Shown here: one piece after another, positions 6,531 to 14,498 of the stretch
Layout: every line of letters starts with the position of its first letter
Numbering within the stretch: position 1 is the first letter of the stretch
Assembly: GCA_964631745.1 (NCBI GenBank)
Contig: CAZVWV010000089.1
Span: 1 to 16,688, forward strand
Direction of reading: 5' to 3'
DNA from: CAZVWV01 sp964631745
Lineage (GTDB): Bacteria > Bdellovibrionota_C > UBA2361 > JBGSMV01
Length of the DNA stretch: 16,688 nucleotides
Notes under the pieces: model-generated
The model's input: only the letters and a program-made list of their open reading frames with translations
The model's database searches: none
What the model was told of the DNA's origin: nothing
Position numbers and translations under genes: made by a program

Positions 6531-7211
6531 CTATTGAGGCACCACCTGATCATCAAGCAAGGCGCTGACGGTGCATTTTGAGGACTTTTCAGCCAGCTCA
6601 TCGATTAAGCTGGTATTTAGATCGGGCCGTTGCTGATCTAGCCAAAAGCGGTCGCTCCACTGGTTTAGCTCCTTGCGGCGAGACCAGGTTTCTACGGTTC
6701 CATACCAGATGGTAATGCCTGACTCGGCCTCAATCAGTTTGCTTTGCACCACTAAGCGATCTAAGGAGCGAGCCGGTTCTACGTATCCAACCATGAGTAA
6801 ATCATATCCGGCCTCTCGTGCTTGCGCGATGGCGCCGTGGTTTCCTGTAAAGAACTCCTCTTTCTTGCCGGGCCAATCCTGACGATTCAAGACCTCTACG
6901 ATCGGAACAATTCCTCTAGAAAGTAAGATCTTTTGAATTGTCCAGGCCATTTCATTGCCCACGCCTGGGCGTTCAACGTTATATGCGGAAAGATTTGCCT
7001 GGGTTGAATAAGGGATTACCGCCATGCGAACCGGAGAATGTGAGGGAAATCTCTTGTTTATGTAATCTTCCAAAACTAACTGAACGTTAGCATGCCATTT
7101 GCAAGATTCCCCAAAGCGGGAGTTTATGAGGCTGCAACCCATTTGGGCTAGGCAAAAAAGTAGCGTCATTATTTTGACAGGGAATGTCAGATATGAGCTG
7201 CGGTAATTCAT
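6531..7211 (-). CDS. Probable lipoprotein with CsgG/TolB-N-like fold
   Basis: A 226-residue exported protein. The N-terminus has a short basic segment and a hydrophobic run ending in LAQMGC, giving a probable lipidated Cys26; Gln at position -3 makes the lipobox slightly atypical. The body pattern (VRMAVIPYS, then a helix, GIVPIVEVLNR, AREAGYDLLMVGYV and ESGITIWYGTV) recalls the small alpha/beta domain shared by CsgG, GNA1162 and TolB N-terminal domains: an opening strand, an inhibitor-like helix, and a strand about membership of a 'G-x-V' sheet. I chose ATG 7211 because AGGGG lies 7 bases upstream and because this start places the signal peptide at the N-terminus; the frame itself extends 28 codons further, across the start of the divergent gene. 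It faces another lipoprotein gene across 30 bases. Function unknown. Confidence 0.72.
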   Translation of the reverse strand: MNYRSSYLTFPVKIMTLLFCLAQMGCSLINSRFGESCKWHANVQLVLEDYINKRFPSHSPVRMAVIPYSTQANLSAYNVERPGVGNEMAWTIQKILLSRGIVPIVEVLNRQDWPGKKEEFFTGNHGAIAQAREAGYDLLMVGYVEPARSLDRLVVQSKLIEAESGITIWYGTVETWSRRKELNQWSDRFWLDQQRPDLNTSLIDELAEKSSKCTVSALLDDQVVPQ

Positions 7212-7218
7212 AAGCGGA

Positions 7219-7223
7219 CCCCT
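7219..7223 (-). promoter_or_regulatory. Ribosome binding site fixing the lipoprotein start at 7211
   Basis: AGGGG on the minus strand, 7 bases before the ATG at 7211. It favours this start over the in-frame upstream ATG at 7295, which would put 28 unrelated residues ahead of the signal peptide. Confidence 0.6.
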
Positions 7224-7241
7224 AAGTAGGCGAGATAATTT

Positions 7242-8063
7242 ATGAGCAATCAAAAAGCACGCAATGGAATGCCTAAAGCTTGGTATCATCAACATTCATG
7301 CCAGTTTTTAGCTGTTTTAGCCATTCTCATATTAATCAGCGTTATGGGCTGTAGTAAACGTTACAGCGACCTTCCTACGTACACCGCCTTGCCGTTTAGG
7401 GAGTACCAAAACGAATCAGTGGGAAGATTCAAGTCCTCGTACATCGCCGAACAGATTGAGGCTTACTATCGCGGAGTAAACCCAGGTCCGATTGGCGTGA
7501 CAACCTTTGTTAATCTAGACGATTTATACTCAACCTCGAGCTTCGGCCGCATGTACGCAGAGCAGCTCATGAGCGAGTTAACCATGAAAGGCTTCGACGT
7601 GGTCGAGCTGCGACATTCCGATGCGCTTCAGTTCCTTGGGAACGAAGGCGAGTTTGGTTTATCAAGAGATGTGCGAGCCATTAAACGTGAGCGCGACTTG
7701 GGCGGATTGCTAGTTGGCACATACGTCGTTTCTCCTAATCGGGTGTATGTCAACGCTAGACTTGTGGACCCGTCGTCTTCGTTAGTGCTTTCTGCCGGTT
7801 CTGTGGAATTCGAAAAAACCAAGGAGTTGGCGCGCTTGTTACGGGGCGGAGCCTTCCCGGCCAGTTTGGAACGCATTCCAGTGAAGCACCTGGGATTCTC
7901 AAGCGCTCCGGTGAATGTCTTTGCGCCCTTAAATCCTCAGTGGCGCGAAGAAGAGGCAACTACGCCTAACCCAGAATTCTATGCCAATCCTTCCAAGAAA
8001 GACTGGCCGGCCTCAGCCTGGCAGAAGCCAGCGCTGAAAACGGAACCATTGGTTGAGCACTAA
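7242..8063 (+). CDS. FlgO-domain outer membrane lipoprotein
   Basis: A 273-residue exported lipoprotein. A hydrophobic segment (about 21-36) ends at the lipobox SVMGC, giving a lipidated Cys37; the n-region is long, so ATG at residue 10 is an alternative start. The central part carries the FlgO signature: TFVNLDDLYSTSSFGRMYAE, then a segment on specifying the protein's own element (GFDVVELRHSDAL), GEFGLSRD, LGGLLVGTYV and VYVNARLVDPSSSLVLSAGS, the order found in FlgO of Vibrio. FlgO is an outer membrane lipoprotein needed for flagellar stability and motility in Vibrio. No flagellar genes are visible in this window, so a flagellar role here is uncertain; FlgO-like proteins also occur outside flagellar loci. 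The last 60 residues are proline-rich and not recognised. The ribosome site AGGCGAG lies 7 bases before the ATG. It is divergent from the other lipoprotein gene. Confidence 0.83.
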   Translation: MSNQKARNGMPKAWYHQHSCQFLAVLAILILISVMGCSKRYSDLPTYTALPFREYQNESVGRFKSSYIAEQIEAYYRGVNPGPIGVTTFVNLDDLYSTSSFGRMYAEQLMSELTMKGFDVVELRHSDALQFLGNEGEFGLSRDVRAIKRERDLGGLLVGTYVVSPNRVYVNARLVDPSSSLVLSAGSVEFEKTKELARLLRGGAFPASLERIPVKHLGFSSAPVNVFAPLNPQWREEEATTPNPEFYANPSKKDWPASAWQKPALKTEPLVEH

Positions 8064-8171
8064 TTTAAGCAAAATCTAAGAACGCGCAATTGTGGAATGC
8101 CGTTTGGGCGCATGGCACTCGTGAGCTTGAGATCGTAGACACTTTCCACTACATTCATGCGGCATCTTTTC

Positions 8172-8177
8172 AAGGAG
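8172..8177 (+). promoter_or_regulatory. Ribosome binding site deciding the methyltransferase start
   Basis: AAGGAG lies 5 bases before ATG 8183, an ideal spacing. The reading frame extends upstream to a TTG at 8090 but that start has no such site, and the extra 31 residues look unlike the family. Confidence 0.75.
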
Positions 8178-8182
8178 CCAAG

Positions 8183-9364
8183 ATGAATCGGATTTCGGCC
8201 ATTCAGAGCGATACACCTACAGCCAGAGAATTTCCAATACGCGAGCTTGCTCGGATTCCAAAAGGCGCGCCGCTATTGAAGCGCGTCACTGAATACTGCA
8301 AGCGCTGGTGGCAGGTTGTCATAGAGGATGGGCTAATTTGGCGTGCACGTGAGGCAAAGTTCTTTGAACTCATGGGCGGGCACATTTTCTTCCAAGCTTT
8401 ATCTGCCGGAGTCGAATTTGATATATTTAATTTAATTGCGCGATCGGAGCGGATGTCCGAAGAGCAGATCGCATTTGCGCTTAAACTAGATCAGCAAGCT
8501 TGCAGAATTCTTTTGCTGACGCTGACAACGGCAAAATTAGTCAGGCGCTCTAGGCAAGGTGCATACTCCCTAACTAGTATTGCTAAGCGCTATTTGCTAA
8601 GTGATTCAACCTGGAAGTATTCCGACTGCGTGCGTTGGCAAAACCATATTAATTATCGCGCCATGGGTCATTTCAAGGATGCGCTTGTTCAAAACACCAA
8701 CTCTGGTTTGAGCGAGATCGCGGGGGATGAACCCACGCTTTACCAACGCTTGGTTCATCAACCACACCTGGAGAAGATTTTTCAGTCCGCTATGCAGGAG
8801 ATCTCCGCACAAGGTAACCAATCCCTTACAACCAGTTTAGAGTTTGAAAACGTTCAGAATCTAGTAGATGTCGGGGGTGGTAATGCCACCAACATTATCG
8901 CAATTGCAAAGAAATACCCGCATATACACGCTCGTGTTTTTGATTTCCCTTCCGTCTGCGATATCGCCTCGGAAAATATCGCAAAGCATGGGCTTCAGGA
9001 TCGTTTGGGAGCAGTGCCTGGCAATATCTTTCAAGATGCCCTTCCCACGGGGGCCGACTGTGTTATCTTCTGCCATTTTTTCACTATTTGGTCGAAGGAG
9101 GAGAGAGTGGCCCTGTTGCGCAAAGCCTATGAAGTTTTGCCAATCGGTGGACGCGCCATGATTTTCAATATGATGCAATGGGATAATCGCACTGGGCCGC
9201 ATACGGCCGCGATTGGGTCACCGTATTTCCTTACCCTGGCAACTGGCAGAGGCATGCTTTACTGCTGGAATGAATACGAGAACGATTTTAAAGAGGTGGG
9301 CTTCAAGCGCATCACAAGAACACGCTTACCGCGCGACCATGGCCTGATCGTTGGTATTAAGTAA
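8183..9364 (+). CDS. SAM-dependent O-methyltransferase, COMT/Methyltransf_2 type
   Basis: A 393-residue enzyme with the layout of the caffeate O-methyltransferase family: an N-terminal dimerisation and winged-helix region (about 60-145, with GAYSLTSIAKRYLL typical of it), then a Rossmann domain with SAM loop LVDVGGGNAT (227-236) and FDFPSVCD acidic end of strand 2. The family's catalytic His normally sits in an HDW motif; the equivalent here is FFTIWSKEE (299-307), with Thr in place of His, so the usual base is absent; a His lies three residues earlier (H298). The C-terminus (ATGRGML, then WNEYENDF, and DHGLIVGIK) fits bacterial secondary-metabolite members. It probably O-methylates a small phenol or enol made by the neighbouring enzymes. 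Its last 39 bases overlap the end of the convergent glycosyltransferase gene. Family firm; substrate inferred. Confidence 0.88.
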   Translation: MNRISAIQSDTPTAREFPIRELARIPKGAPLLKRVTEYCKRWWQVVIEDGLIWRAREAKFFELMGGHIFFQALSAGVEFDIFNLIARSERMSEEQIAFALKLDQQACRILLLTLTTAKLVRRSRQGAYSLTSIAKRYLLSDSTWKYSDCVRWQNHINYRAMGHFKDALVQNTNSGLSEIAGDEPTLYQRLVHQPHLEKIFQSAMQEISAQGNQSLTTSLEFENVQNLVDVGGGNATNIIAIAKKYPHIHARVFDFPSVCDIASENIAKHGLQDRLGAVPGNIFQDALPTGADCVIFCHFFTIWSKEERVALLRKAYEVLPIGGRAMIFNMMQWDNRTGPHTAAIGSPYFLTLATGRGMLYCWNEYENDFKEVGFKRITRTRLPRDHGLIVGIK

Positions 9365-10594
9365 TTTATCCAGAGCGAGTCGAAACTTTGCGGCCGGCGA
9401 GTAGGTAGATATTTCGTTTTTTATTATTTTAGCATTGGTACTAAAGATCGGAGTTGTCTTAAGAGATCTTATGGCTGCATTTAGAGAATTGGCACTGATT
9501 TGTTCCGGACGAAGCATTATTCCGGCCTTTAGTTCCGCAATCCTATGCATGGTTAAGATTTGATCCATGTTTGAGGGAATGCCCAAGACTGGCTTGCCGG
9601 CGGCCAGTGCTTGGTATGAGGTGGGACTTCCGCCGTTTGAAATCACAAAATCAACTTGCTCGCACACAGCAGCACCCGGCAGCATTTTGGCACCGAAGCA
9701 CCCGGGCCATGGCCGAAGCGCGTCAAACCCTGAACCCGCCACGATCGGTATAACTTGATTCTCAACTAGTGCAGCTACGATTTTCTCTGTCACATTAAAA
9801 TTACCAGATGATCCTAAGCACACATATGCTTTAGGTTTATCCTTTGGAATTCGCAGCCACCATTGCGGAAGCGGCACTTTTGGCGACCAGTTGATCGGCC
9901 CAATATAAGCCTGATTATGGGCCAGCTCTATCGTGGGGGCCAGTAACGGGGTATCACAAAATAGTGTCTGATCGCCAAAGGTAAAGCCTGAGAAGTAATC
10001 GGGGAAAGCCGGCAAATTATATTTTCGTCGAAGGGCTGCTAACCCAGATGCTTGCTGCGTCAATACTTTTGGTAGTGCCAGTTGGAACGTGCGCGTAAGA
10101 ATACTTGAAATAGCGCAAGAAAGTTTTGGCGCACCGGCAAAAAAACTTAATGCCGGAAGCGGCGGGTGCGGAAACCGTGCGCGTTTCGCGAAGGGACTCC
10201 AATGGGCGTTAGTAAGGGTCACAAGAGGGACCTGGCTTAGCGGAGCGCTGATAGCCAATGATTGCCGCATGTCGCCCACTATCAGAGCAGGTCGCACCTC
10301 GGATATAAGCTTAAGATCTGCGGCCAGATATTCAGCAAGAATATCTTGATCAAAGAGTATGCCGCCGCTATTGGCAACTGTCAGCACCGTCTCGGGGGAA
10401 CGAGAGTGAATCGGAATTCTCTGAAGATCTGTGCCCTCGAAAGCCCAATCAAAATGCTTGTCGCTAGCAAACAATATTTCGAATTCTTCTGGATTTAAGC
10501 TATTAGCAAGCGTTAAAGGACGAACGATATGCGCTAATGTTGAAGCCTCGGCGATGAACAGAATTCTAATTCTGTTTGTTTTTGATGAGAGCAT
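9326..10594 (-). CDS. GT1-type glycosyltransferase (MGT / UGT-like, GT-B fold)
   Basis: A 422-residue GT-B enzyme. The N-terminal acceptor domain opens IRILFIAEASTLAHIVRPLT (9-28), with H22 at the position of the usual catalytic His. The C-terminal domain has YVCLGSSGNF (257-266) and the donor-binding stretch SNGGSPTSYQALAAGKPVLG (319-338), followed by DQ at 344-345, the usual sugar-contacting pair. Most family members have HGG where this one has NGG (N320), which may change diphosphate binding or donor choice. Enzymes of this type glycosylate natural products and hydrophobic acceptors. It is transcribed toward the methyltransferase, tail to tail with a 39-base overlap, and away from the oxidase gene, with which it shares a 265-base upstream region. 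ATG 10594 is the start; the ribosome site is unremarkable. Family firm, acceptor inferred to be the product of the cluster. Confidence 0.88.
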   Translation of the reverse strand: MLSSKTNRIRILFIAEASTLAHIVRPLTLANSLNPEEFEILFASDKHFDWAFEGTDLQRIPIHSRSPETVLTVANSGGILFDQDILAEYLAADLKLISEVRPALIVGDMRQSLAISAPLSQVPLVTLTNAHWSPFAKRARFPHPPLPALSFFAGAPKLSCAISSILTRTFQLALPKVLTQQASGLAALRRKYNLPAFPDYFSGFTFGDQTLFCDTPLLAPTIELAHNQAYIGPINWSPKVPLPQWWLRIPKDKPKAYVCLGSSGNFNVTEKIVAALVENQVIPIVAGSGFDALRPWPGCFGAKMLPGAAVCEQVDFVISNGGSPTSYQALAAGKPVLGIPSNMDQILTMHRIAELKAGIMLRPEQISANSLNAAIRSLKTTPIFSTNAKIIKNEISTYSPAAKFRLALDKLLNTNDQAMVAR

Positions 10595-10859
10595 CTATTC
10601 CTCTGAACGGGTTGTAAACAATTTTGTTACTATAAGCAATCAAGATCTAATTTTCGAAGTCGAACAATTTTTCGGAAGATATGGAAACAGCTTTTTATGA
10701 CAAGAGCCCACTTCAACAAATTTTCCCCAGTTTATTTTCTTTTCCTAAAATTAACGGTAGTTTCGTACCCCCATCTGTTATCATCTTCTAAAGTGAACTC
10801 TTGATGAGTAGGGTGAGTGAATCTGCTGATTGCACTTATAGACGGAGGTTGAAAGCTTT
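10595..10859. other. Divergent intergenic region of glycosyltransferase and oxidase genes
   Basis: 265 A/T-rich bases that must hold the promoters for both directions. GGAGG at 10844-10848, 11 bases before ATG 10860, is the ribosome site of the oxidase. I found no pair of -35 and -10 boxes good enough to name, no strong hairpin and no further gene. Confidence 0.6.
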
Positions 10860-12488
10860 ATGATTAATGCCGCTCAATCACCGAATGAAGTTAGTCGCCT
10901 TGGATACAACGAAGCGCTTGATTCCTGGATAAAGATTCTAGGTGAAGAATTCGTGCTTTCAGAGCGGAGTTTGCTGGAGACGTTCGCAAAGAGCTGCAGC
11001 GCTACTGAGGTCTCCGCCCTGGCCGTAATTAAACCAGCCAACCTTGAACAACTGCAGAGTGCGCTAGCCGTTGCTCGTAAGTTCGGTATCCCGCTTTTCC
11101 CGCTTAGTTCTGGGAAAAATTGGGGATATGGGTCGCGCTCGCCATCGCAAGCAGGTTCGGTATTGCTCGATCTGAGCCGAATGAATCGGATCATTGAGGT
11201 CAATTCAGACCTTGCTTATGCAGTTATAGAACCGGGTGTGAGTCAACAACAGCTTTATCAATATCTGGATTCACATAATATTCCTCTCATGCTGGATGTG
11301 ACCGGCGCCGCTGCTAGCGCCAGTCTGGTTGGAAACCTAAGTGAGCGGGGCTCTGGGTTGACTCCCTATGCCGATCATTTTGCGCACTGTTGCGGCTTAG
11401 AAGTCCTGTTAGCGGACGGCCGCTTATTGCATACAGGTTTTGCAAGATTTAAAAATGCTCGCAGTCAGCATGTCTATCGCTGGGGACTGGGCCCCTACAT
11501 CGATGGCCTATTCACTCAGTCAAATTTTGGCATCATCACAAAAATCACTATCTGGTTGATGCCCAAACCGGAGCATTATGCGGCTTTGATAATTCCATTT
11601 AATAGCGATGCGGAGCTTCTAGCCGCAAGCTCTATCATTAGAGATTTAAAACTAAAAGGAATTATTCAAGGGGCGGTGCATATCGCCAATGATGTCAGGG
11701 TAGTGTCATCGATCACTCAGTATCCTTTCGATCAAACAGGGGGTGTCGTTCCTTTAGACAAGCAGGTATTGAAGACGGTCTGCAGGAAATTTGGAGTGTC
11801 TGAATGGAACTTGATCGGCGGACTCTGGGGTAGTTCGGCGCAGATTTCAATTTGCTATAAGGCGATAAAGAAAGCTTTGCGCGGTCATTCGCGGCCCTTG
11901 TTACTTAGGGACACCATAATATCGTGGATTAAGAGATTCTCTTGGGTTTATAAATTGTTCGGTGGTAAAGGGCTAGAAAAAAAATTATCGATACTAAATT
12001 TATTAAAAGGCATTCCCACTAATTCTGCCGTTCGTGGCGCTTATTGGCGCAAGATTACTCCCGCGCCCGCACAGGACTTTGACCCCGACAGAGATGGTTG
12101 TGGGTTGATTTGGTGTTCGCCAATCGTGCCGCTGTTGGAGGAGGATTTGGAGAATTTCATCAAGATCACACGTGAGACCATGTTGCGATTCCAACTTGAG
12201 ACGAATGTTACAGTGTCGTTGATCGCCGAGCGCTCAGCAGTGTGTACGGTTGCGTTGGCTTACGATCGAGAGCTACCTGGAGAAGATCAAAACGCAAAAA
12301 ATTGCCAAAAGGAGCTTTTGGATCGGTATACTCAAGCAGGTTATTACCCATACAGATTAAATTCCGTGCCGGGATACGCACATGGTCTTCTTATGGGAGA
12401 GAATGATATTTACGTGCAATTCTGTAAATCATTAAAGCAGTTGCTGGATCCGGAGGCAGTCATTGCTCCGGGCAAATATGGAATCTAG
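10860..12488 (+). CDS. FAD-dependent oxidase/dehydrogenase of the VAO/PCMH family
   Basis: A 542-residue flavoenzyme. The FAD-binding (PP-loop) domain has FPLSSGKNWGYGSRSP (80-95), LDLSRMNRIIEV, YAVIEPGV, and GNLSERGSGLTPYADHF (158-173 with neighbours), followed by GLGPYIDGLFTQSNFGIITK (209-228) and WLMPKPEHY. These are close to 4-cresol dehydrogenase (PchF) and vanillyl-alcohol oxidase. The C-terminal substrate domain contains GLIWCSPIVP, AERSAVCTVALAYDRE (456-471), YYPYRL and the end LLDPEAVIAPGKYG. Family members oxidise para-substituted phenols; the tyrosine side chain of an N-acyl tyrosine would be a suitable substrate. Whether FAD is covalently held cannot be told. No signal peptide is present, so it acts in the cytoplasm. 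The stop codon lies 13 bases before the synthase start, so the two form an operon. Family firm, substrate inferred. Confidence 0.92.
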   Translation: MINAAQSPNEVSRLGYNEALDSWIKILGEEFVLSERSLLETFAKSCSATEVSALAVIKPANLEQLQSALAVARKFGIPLFPLSSGKNWGYGSRSPSQAGSVLLDLSRMNRIIEVNSDLAYAVIEPGVSQQQLYQYLDSHNIPLMLDVTGAAASASLVGNLSERGSGLTPYADHFAHCCGLEVLLADGRLLHTGFARFKNARSQHVYRWGLGPYIDGLFTQSNFGIITKITIWLMPKPEHYAALIIPFNSDAELLAASSIIRDLKLKGIIQGAVHIANDVRVVSSITQYPFDQTGGVVPLDKQVLKTVCRKFGVSEWNLIGGLWGSSAQISICYKAIKKALRGHSRPLLLRDTIISWIKRFSWVYKLFGGKGLEKKLSILNLLKGIPTNSAVRGAYWRKITPAPAQDFDPDRDGCGLIWCSPIVPLLEEDLENFIKITRETMLRFQLETNVTVSLIAERSAVCTVALAYDRELPGEDQNAKNCQKELLDRYTQAGYYPYRLNSVPGYAHGLLMGENDIYVQFCKSLKQLLDPEAVIAPGKYGI

Positions 12489-12491
12489 GGG
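12487..12491 (+). promoter_or_regulatory. Ribosome binding site for the synthase-receiver fusion
   Basis: AGGGG overlaps the oxidase stop codon (TAG, 12486-12488) and lies 10 bases before ATG 12502. It supports that start and coupled translation. In-frame alternatives are TTG 12463 and ATG 12478 inside the oxidase gene, and ATG 12508. Confidence 0.5.
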
Positions 12492-12501
12492 ATGCGTTAG
12501 A

Positions 12502-14331
12502 ATGTCTATGCCGCTTAAGGCCACAGGGTTGAGGATAGAAACTCGCGCCGTGGCGTGTTTTCGAGAGCTCTATCAAGCTTACCAACTAGTTCATGATGAG
12601 TATTCTCAGCATGGTCTTTGCGCACCCAGGAATAGTGGGCTGCGATTCTATATAAGGGAACTACTGACCTCATCCAGCGCTCTGGTTTCAATGATCGACA
12701 ATGTGGTGGTGGGCACGGCCACAGGCTCGTTGGATAGCGTGGCCGGATTGCCGTCTGATCCGATTTTTGCCGAGGAGCTCCAATACTTGCGTAACCAAGG
12801 TAGAAAAATTGCTGAAAGCACTAAATTCGCATGTAGGCCCCATCCTCAAGGCAGCAAGCGTGGGCTTGGCAAACTGAGCGTGATCGGCACCAGCATATTA
12901 GGCGGAATTTACACTTGGTGTTGCATAAATCAAGTTGATGATTGGATCATTACGGTGCATCCGAGAGTTAGCGATTTCTACATGGATATGCTCGGCTTTG
13001 AATATATAGCGGGTCCGCGAACTTGCGCGCACGTTTCGGAGCTGCCGGGCGTCATGCTGCGCTTGGATTTATTAGCTCTTCGCAACGGAGAAAAGTTGCT
13101 ATTTGACGAGGCTCTTCCGGTCTTTCGGGAACCTGCGCCTTCACAGGTCAAGAGCTTTTCGCAGTTTAAACTTTCAGACGAAGAAGCAGCATTGCTATTA
13201 TTGGAAGAGTTCGAATTAACGAGCAATTTGAATCCGAAAGATGGTTGGCTGACGGCTGCCAACTTTCCAGATATCAGAGAGCATACAGATCTATTGCGCG
13301 AGCACCCATTCCCCCACATAGGGCGCGCCGTCGGGCATTCTTTAATGCCGGCCCTTGAGCCCATCCTGGGGGGGGAGCGCAAGACTCGACAGGCTAAATA
13401 TAACCCCAAATGTTTTGCGCTGCGCGCCATGCTCGCCGGACTAGAGACTGTATTTCAACTTCGGGCAGCGCGTTTGGGGAAGAAATTTGATTTTGAGGTG
13501 GATTACGATATTCCGGATTCACTAATCGCCGATTCAGATTTGCTTGGGCAGATTATCACGGAATTAGTAGCAAACATGTTAATTTGTGGGAGGCCAGCAG
13601 ACAAAATATGTGTCAAATTACGACTTGAGTCGTTGCGCGATGATGAAATTCTGATCGAGTTAAATCTGATCGGTCCGCTCGATGGCATACCGGAAAAAAT
13701 TTCGCCAAAAATTGCGCACCTTGGGGGCCATGGAATTTTGCTCTCTAAGGAGCAACACTATTCAAGCGTAACCTTTCATTGTCCGGCGGTGGTCTTTTCA
13801 CGTTCCCTGTGCAATGCCGCCAACCAGAGAGACTTTGAGGGAATGATGCGTTTTGTATCGGGTCGCAATGAAAACTTAAATGAGGGTAGGGGACTTAGAA
13901 CTTTAGTAGTAGAAGACAATCCCATTAGTAGGCTGATCGCAAAGAAGCTTTGTCTTTCCTTGGGTCACGAAGTGGATGTGGCCGTTGATGGCGCCCAGTG
14001 CATTCGTAAGGCCAAAAAAAATTCATACGACCTGATTTTGATGGACATTCACATGCCTTTGGTGGATGGTTTGAAAGCCACTCAGATCCTTCGGTCCTCA
14101 GGTCACCAAAGTGTGCCAATATTTGCGGTCACATCGTTTGTAATGCATGGCGACAGAAAGCGTTGTTTGGAGATGGGGATGGATGGCTTCTTAGCAAAGC
14201 CGCTGATTCCCGAAGATTTGAAGAGAGTTTCAGACTGGGCCTTTGGCAAGAAGCAAACTCGTGCAGAGGCAAAGTGCGAGAGTGAGACATCGTTTGCCGA
14301 GTTGCCCTTTGCGCAGAGGGTATTGGCTTAA
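12502..14331 (+). CDS. FeeM-like N-acyl amino acid synthase fused to degenerate kinase core and receiver domain
   Basis: A 609-residue multidomain protein. Residues about 17-190 match the FeeM N-acyl amino acid synthase branch of the GNAT/autoinducer synthase fold: an opening helix with VHDEY, VVVGTATGSLDSVAGLPSD (68-86), LRNQGRKIAEST (96-107), DDWIITVHPRVSDFYMDMLG (146-165), then FEYIAGPRT and PGVMLRLDL. These enzymes join an acyl chain (from acyl-ACP) to an amino acid such as tyrosine. Residues about 270-425 mirror a histidine kinase: GHSLMPALEPILGG aligns with the H-box (H279 as phospho-His, but the next Glu and the Pro are lost), QIITELVANM with the N-box, and LGGHGILLSKE with G2, while the G1 DxGxG is replaced by LIGPLDGIP. 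The ATPase part is therefore probably inactive. Residues 465-582 are a complete receiver domain: E471-D472, D515 in LILMDIHMP, T544, K566. It follows the oxidase by 13 bases. Domains clear; phosphorylation-controlled synthesis is inferred. Confidence 0.85.
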   Translation: MSMPLKATGLRIETRAVACFRELYQAYQLVHDEYSQHGLCAPRNSGLRFYIRELLTSSSALVSMIDNVVVGTATGSLDSVAGLPSDPIFAEELQYLRNQGRKIAESTKFACRPHPQGSKRGLGKLSVIGTSILGGIYTWCCINQVDDWIITVHPRVSDFYMDMLGFEYIAGPRTCAHVSELPGVMLRLDLLALRNGEKLLFDEALPVFREPAPSQVKSFSQFKLSDEEAALLLLEEFELTSNLNPKDGWLTAANFPDIREHTDLLREHPFPHIGRAVGHSLMPALEPILGGERKTRQAKYNPKCFALRAMLAGLETVFQLRAARLGKKFDFEVDYDIPDSLIADSDLLGQIITELVANMLICGRPADKICVKLRLESLRDDEILIELNLIGPLDGIPEKISPKIAHLGGHGILLSKEQHYSSVTFHCPAVVFSRSLCNAANQRDFEGMMRFVSGRNENLNEGRGLRTLVVEDNPISRLIAKKLCLSLGHEVDVAVDGAQCIRKAKKNSYDLILMDIHMPLVDGLKATQILRSSGHQSVPIFAVTSFVMHGDRKRCLEMGMDGFLAKPLIPEDLKRVSDWAFGKKQTRAEAKCESETSFAELPFAQRVLA

Positions 14332-14498
14332 CGGCTCCTACCTCACTTATGTCTTGGAAAGTCTGGCAAGGCGGCAGGGGCTGGTTGTGTTTTATTTGTC
14401 GAGTGCTTGCTATCTACCCAAGTAATAGATTCTACTGCTCTTTCTAACGTATCAGAATACCTCTATAAGATTCCGATAACTAGCGATAGAATCAATTC

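Noticed and set aside
8090..8182. Longer N-terminus of the methyltransferase from TTG 8090
   Set aside because: A consensus AAGGAG site sits 5 bases before ATG 8183, and the upstream 31 residues do not look like the family.
8861..9202. 113-codon minus-strand frame within the methyltransferase gene
   Set aside because: It is a shadow of a well-supported gene; no motif or start site.
12978..13430. 150-codon minus-strand frame inside the synthase fusion
   Set aside because: The opposite frame carries FeeM and kinase-like motifs; this one is serine-rich low-information sequence.
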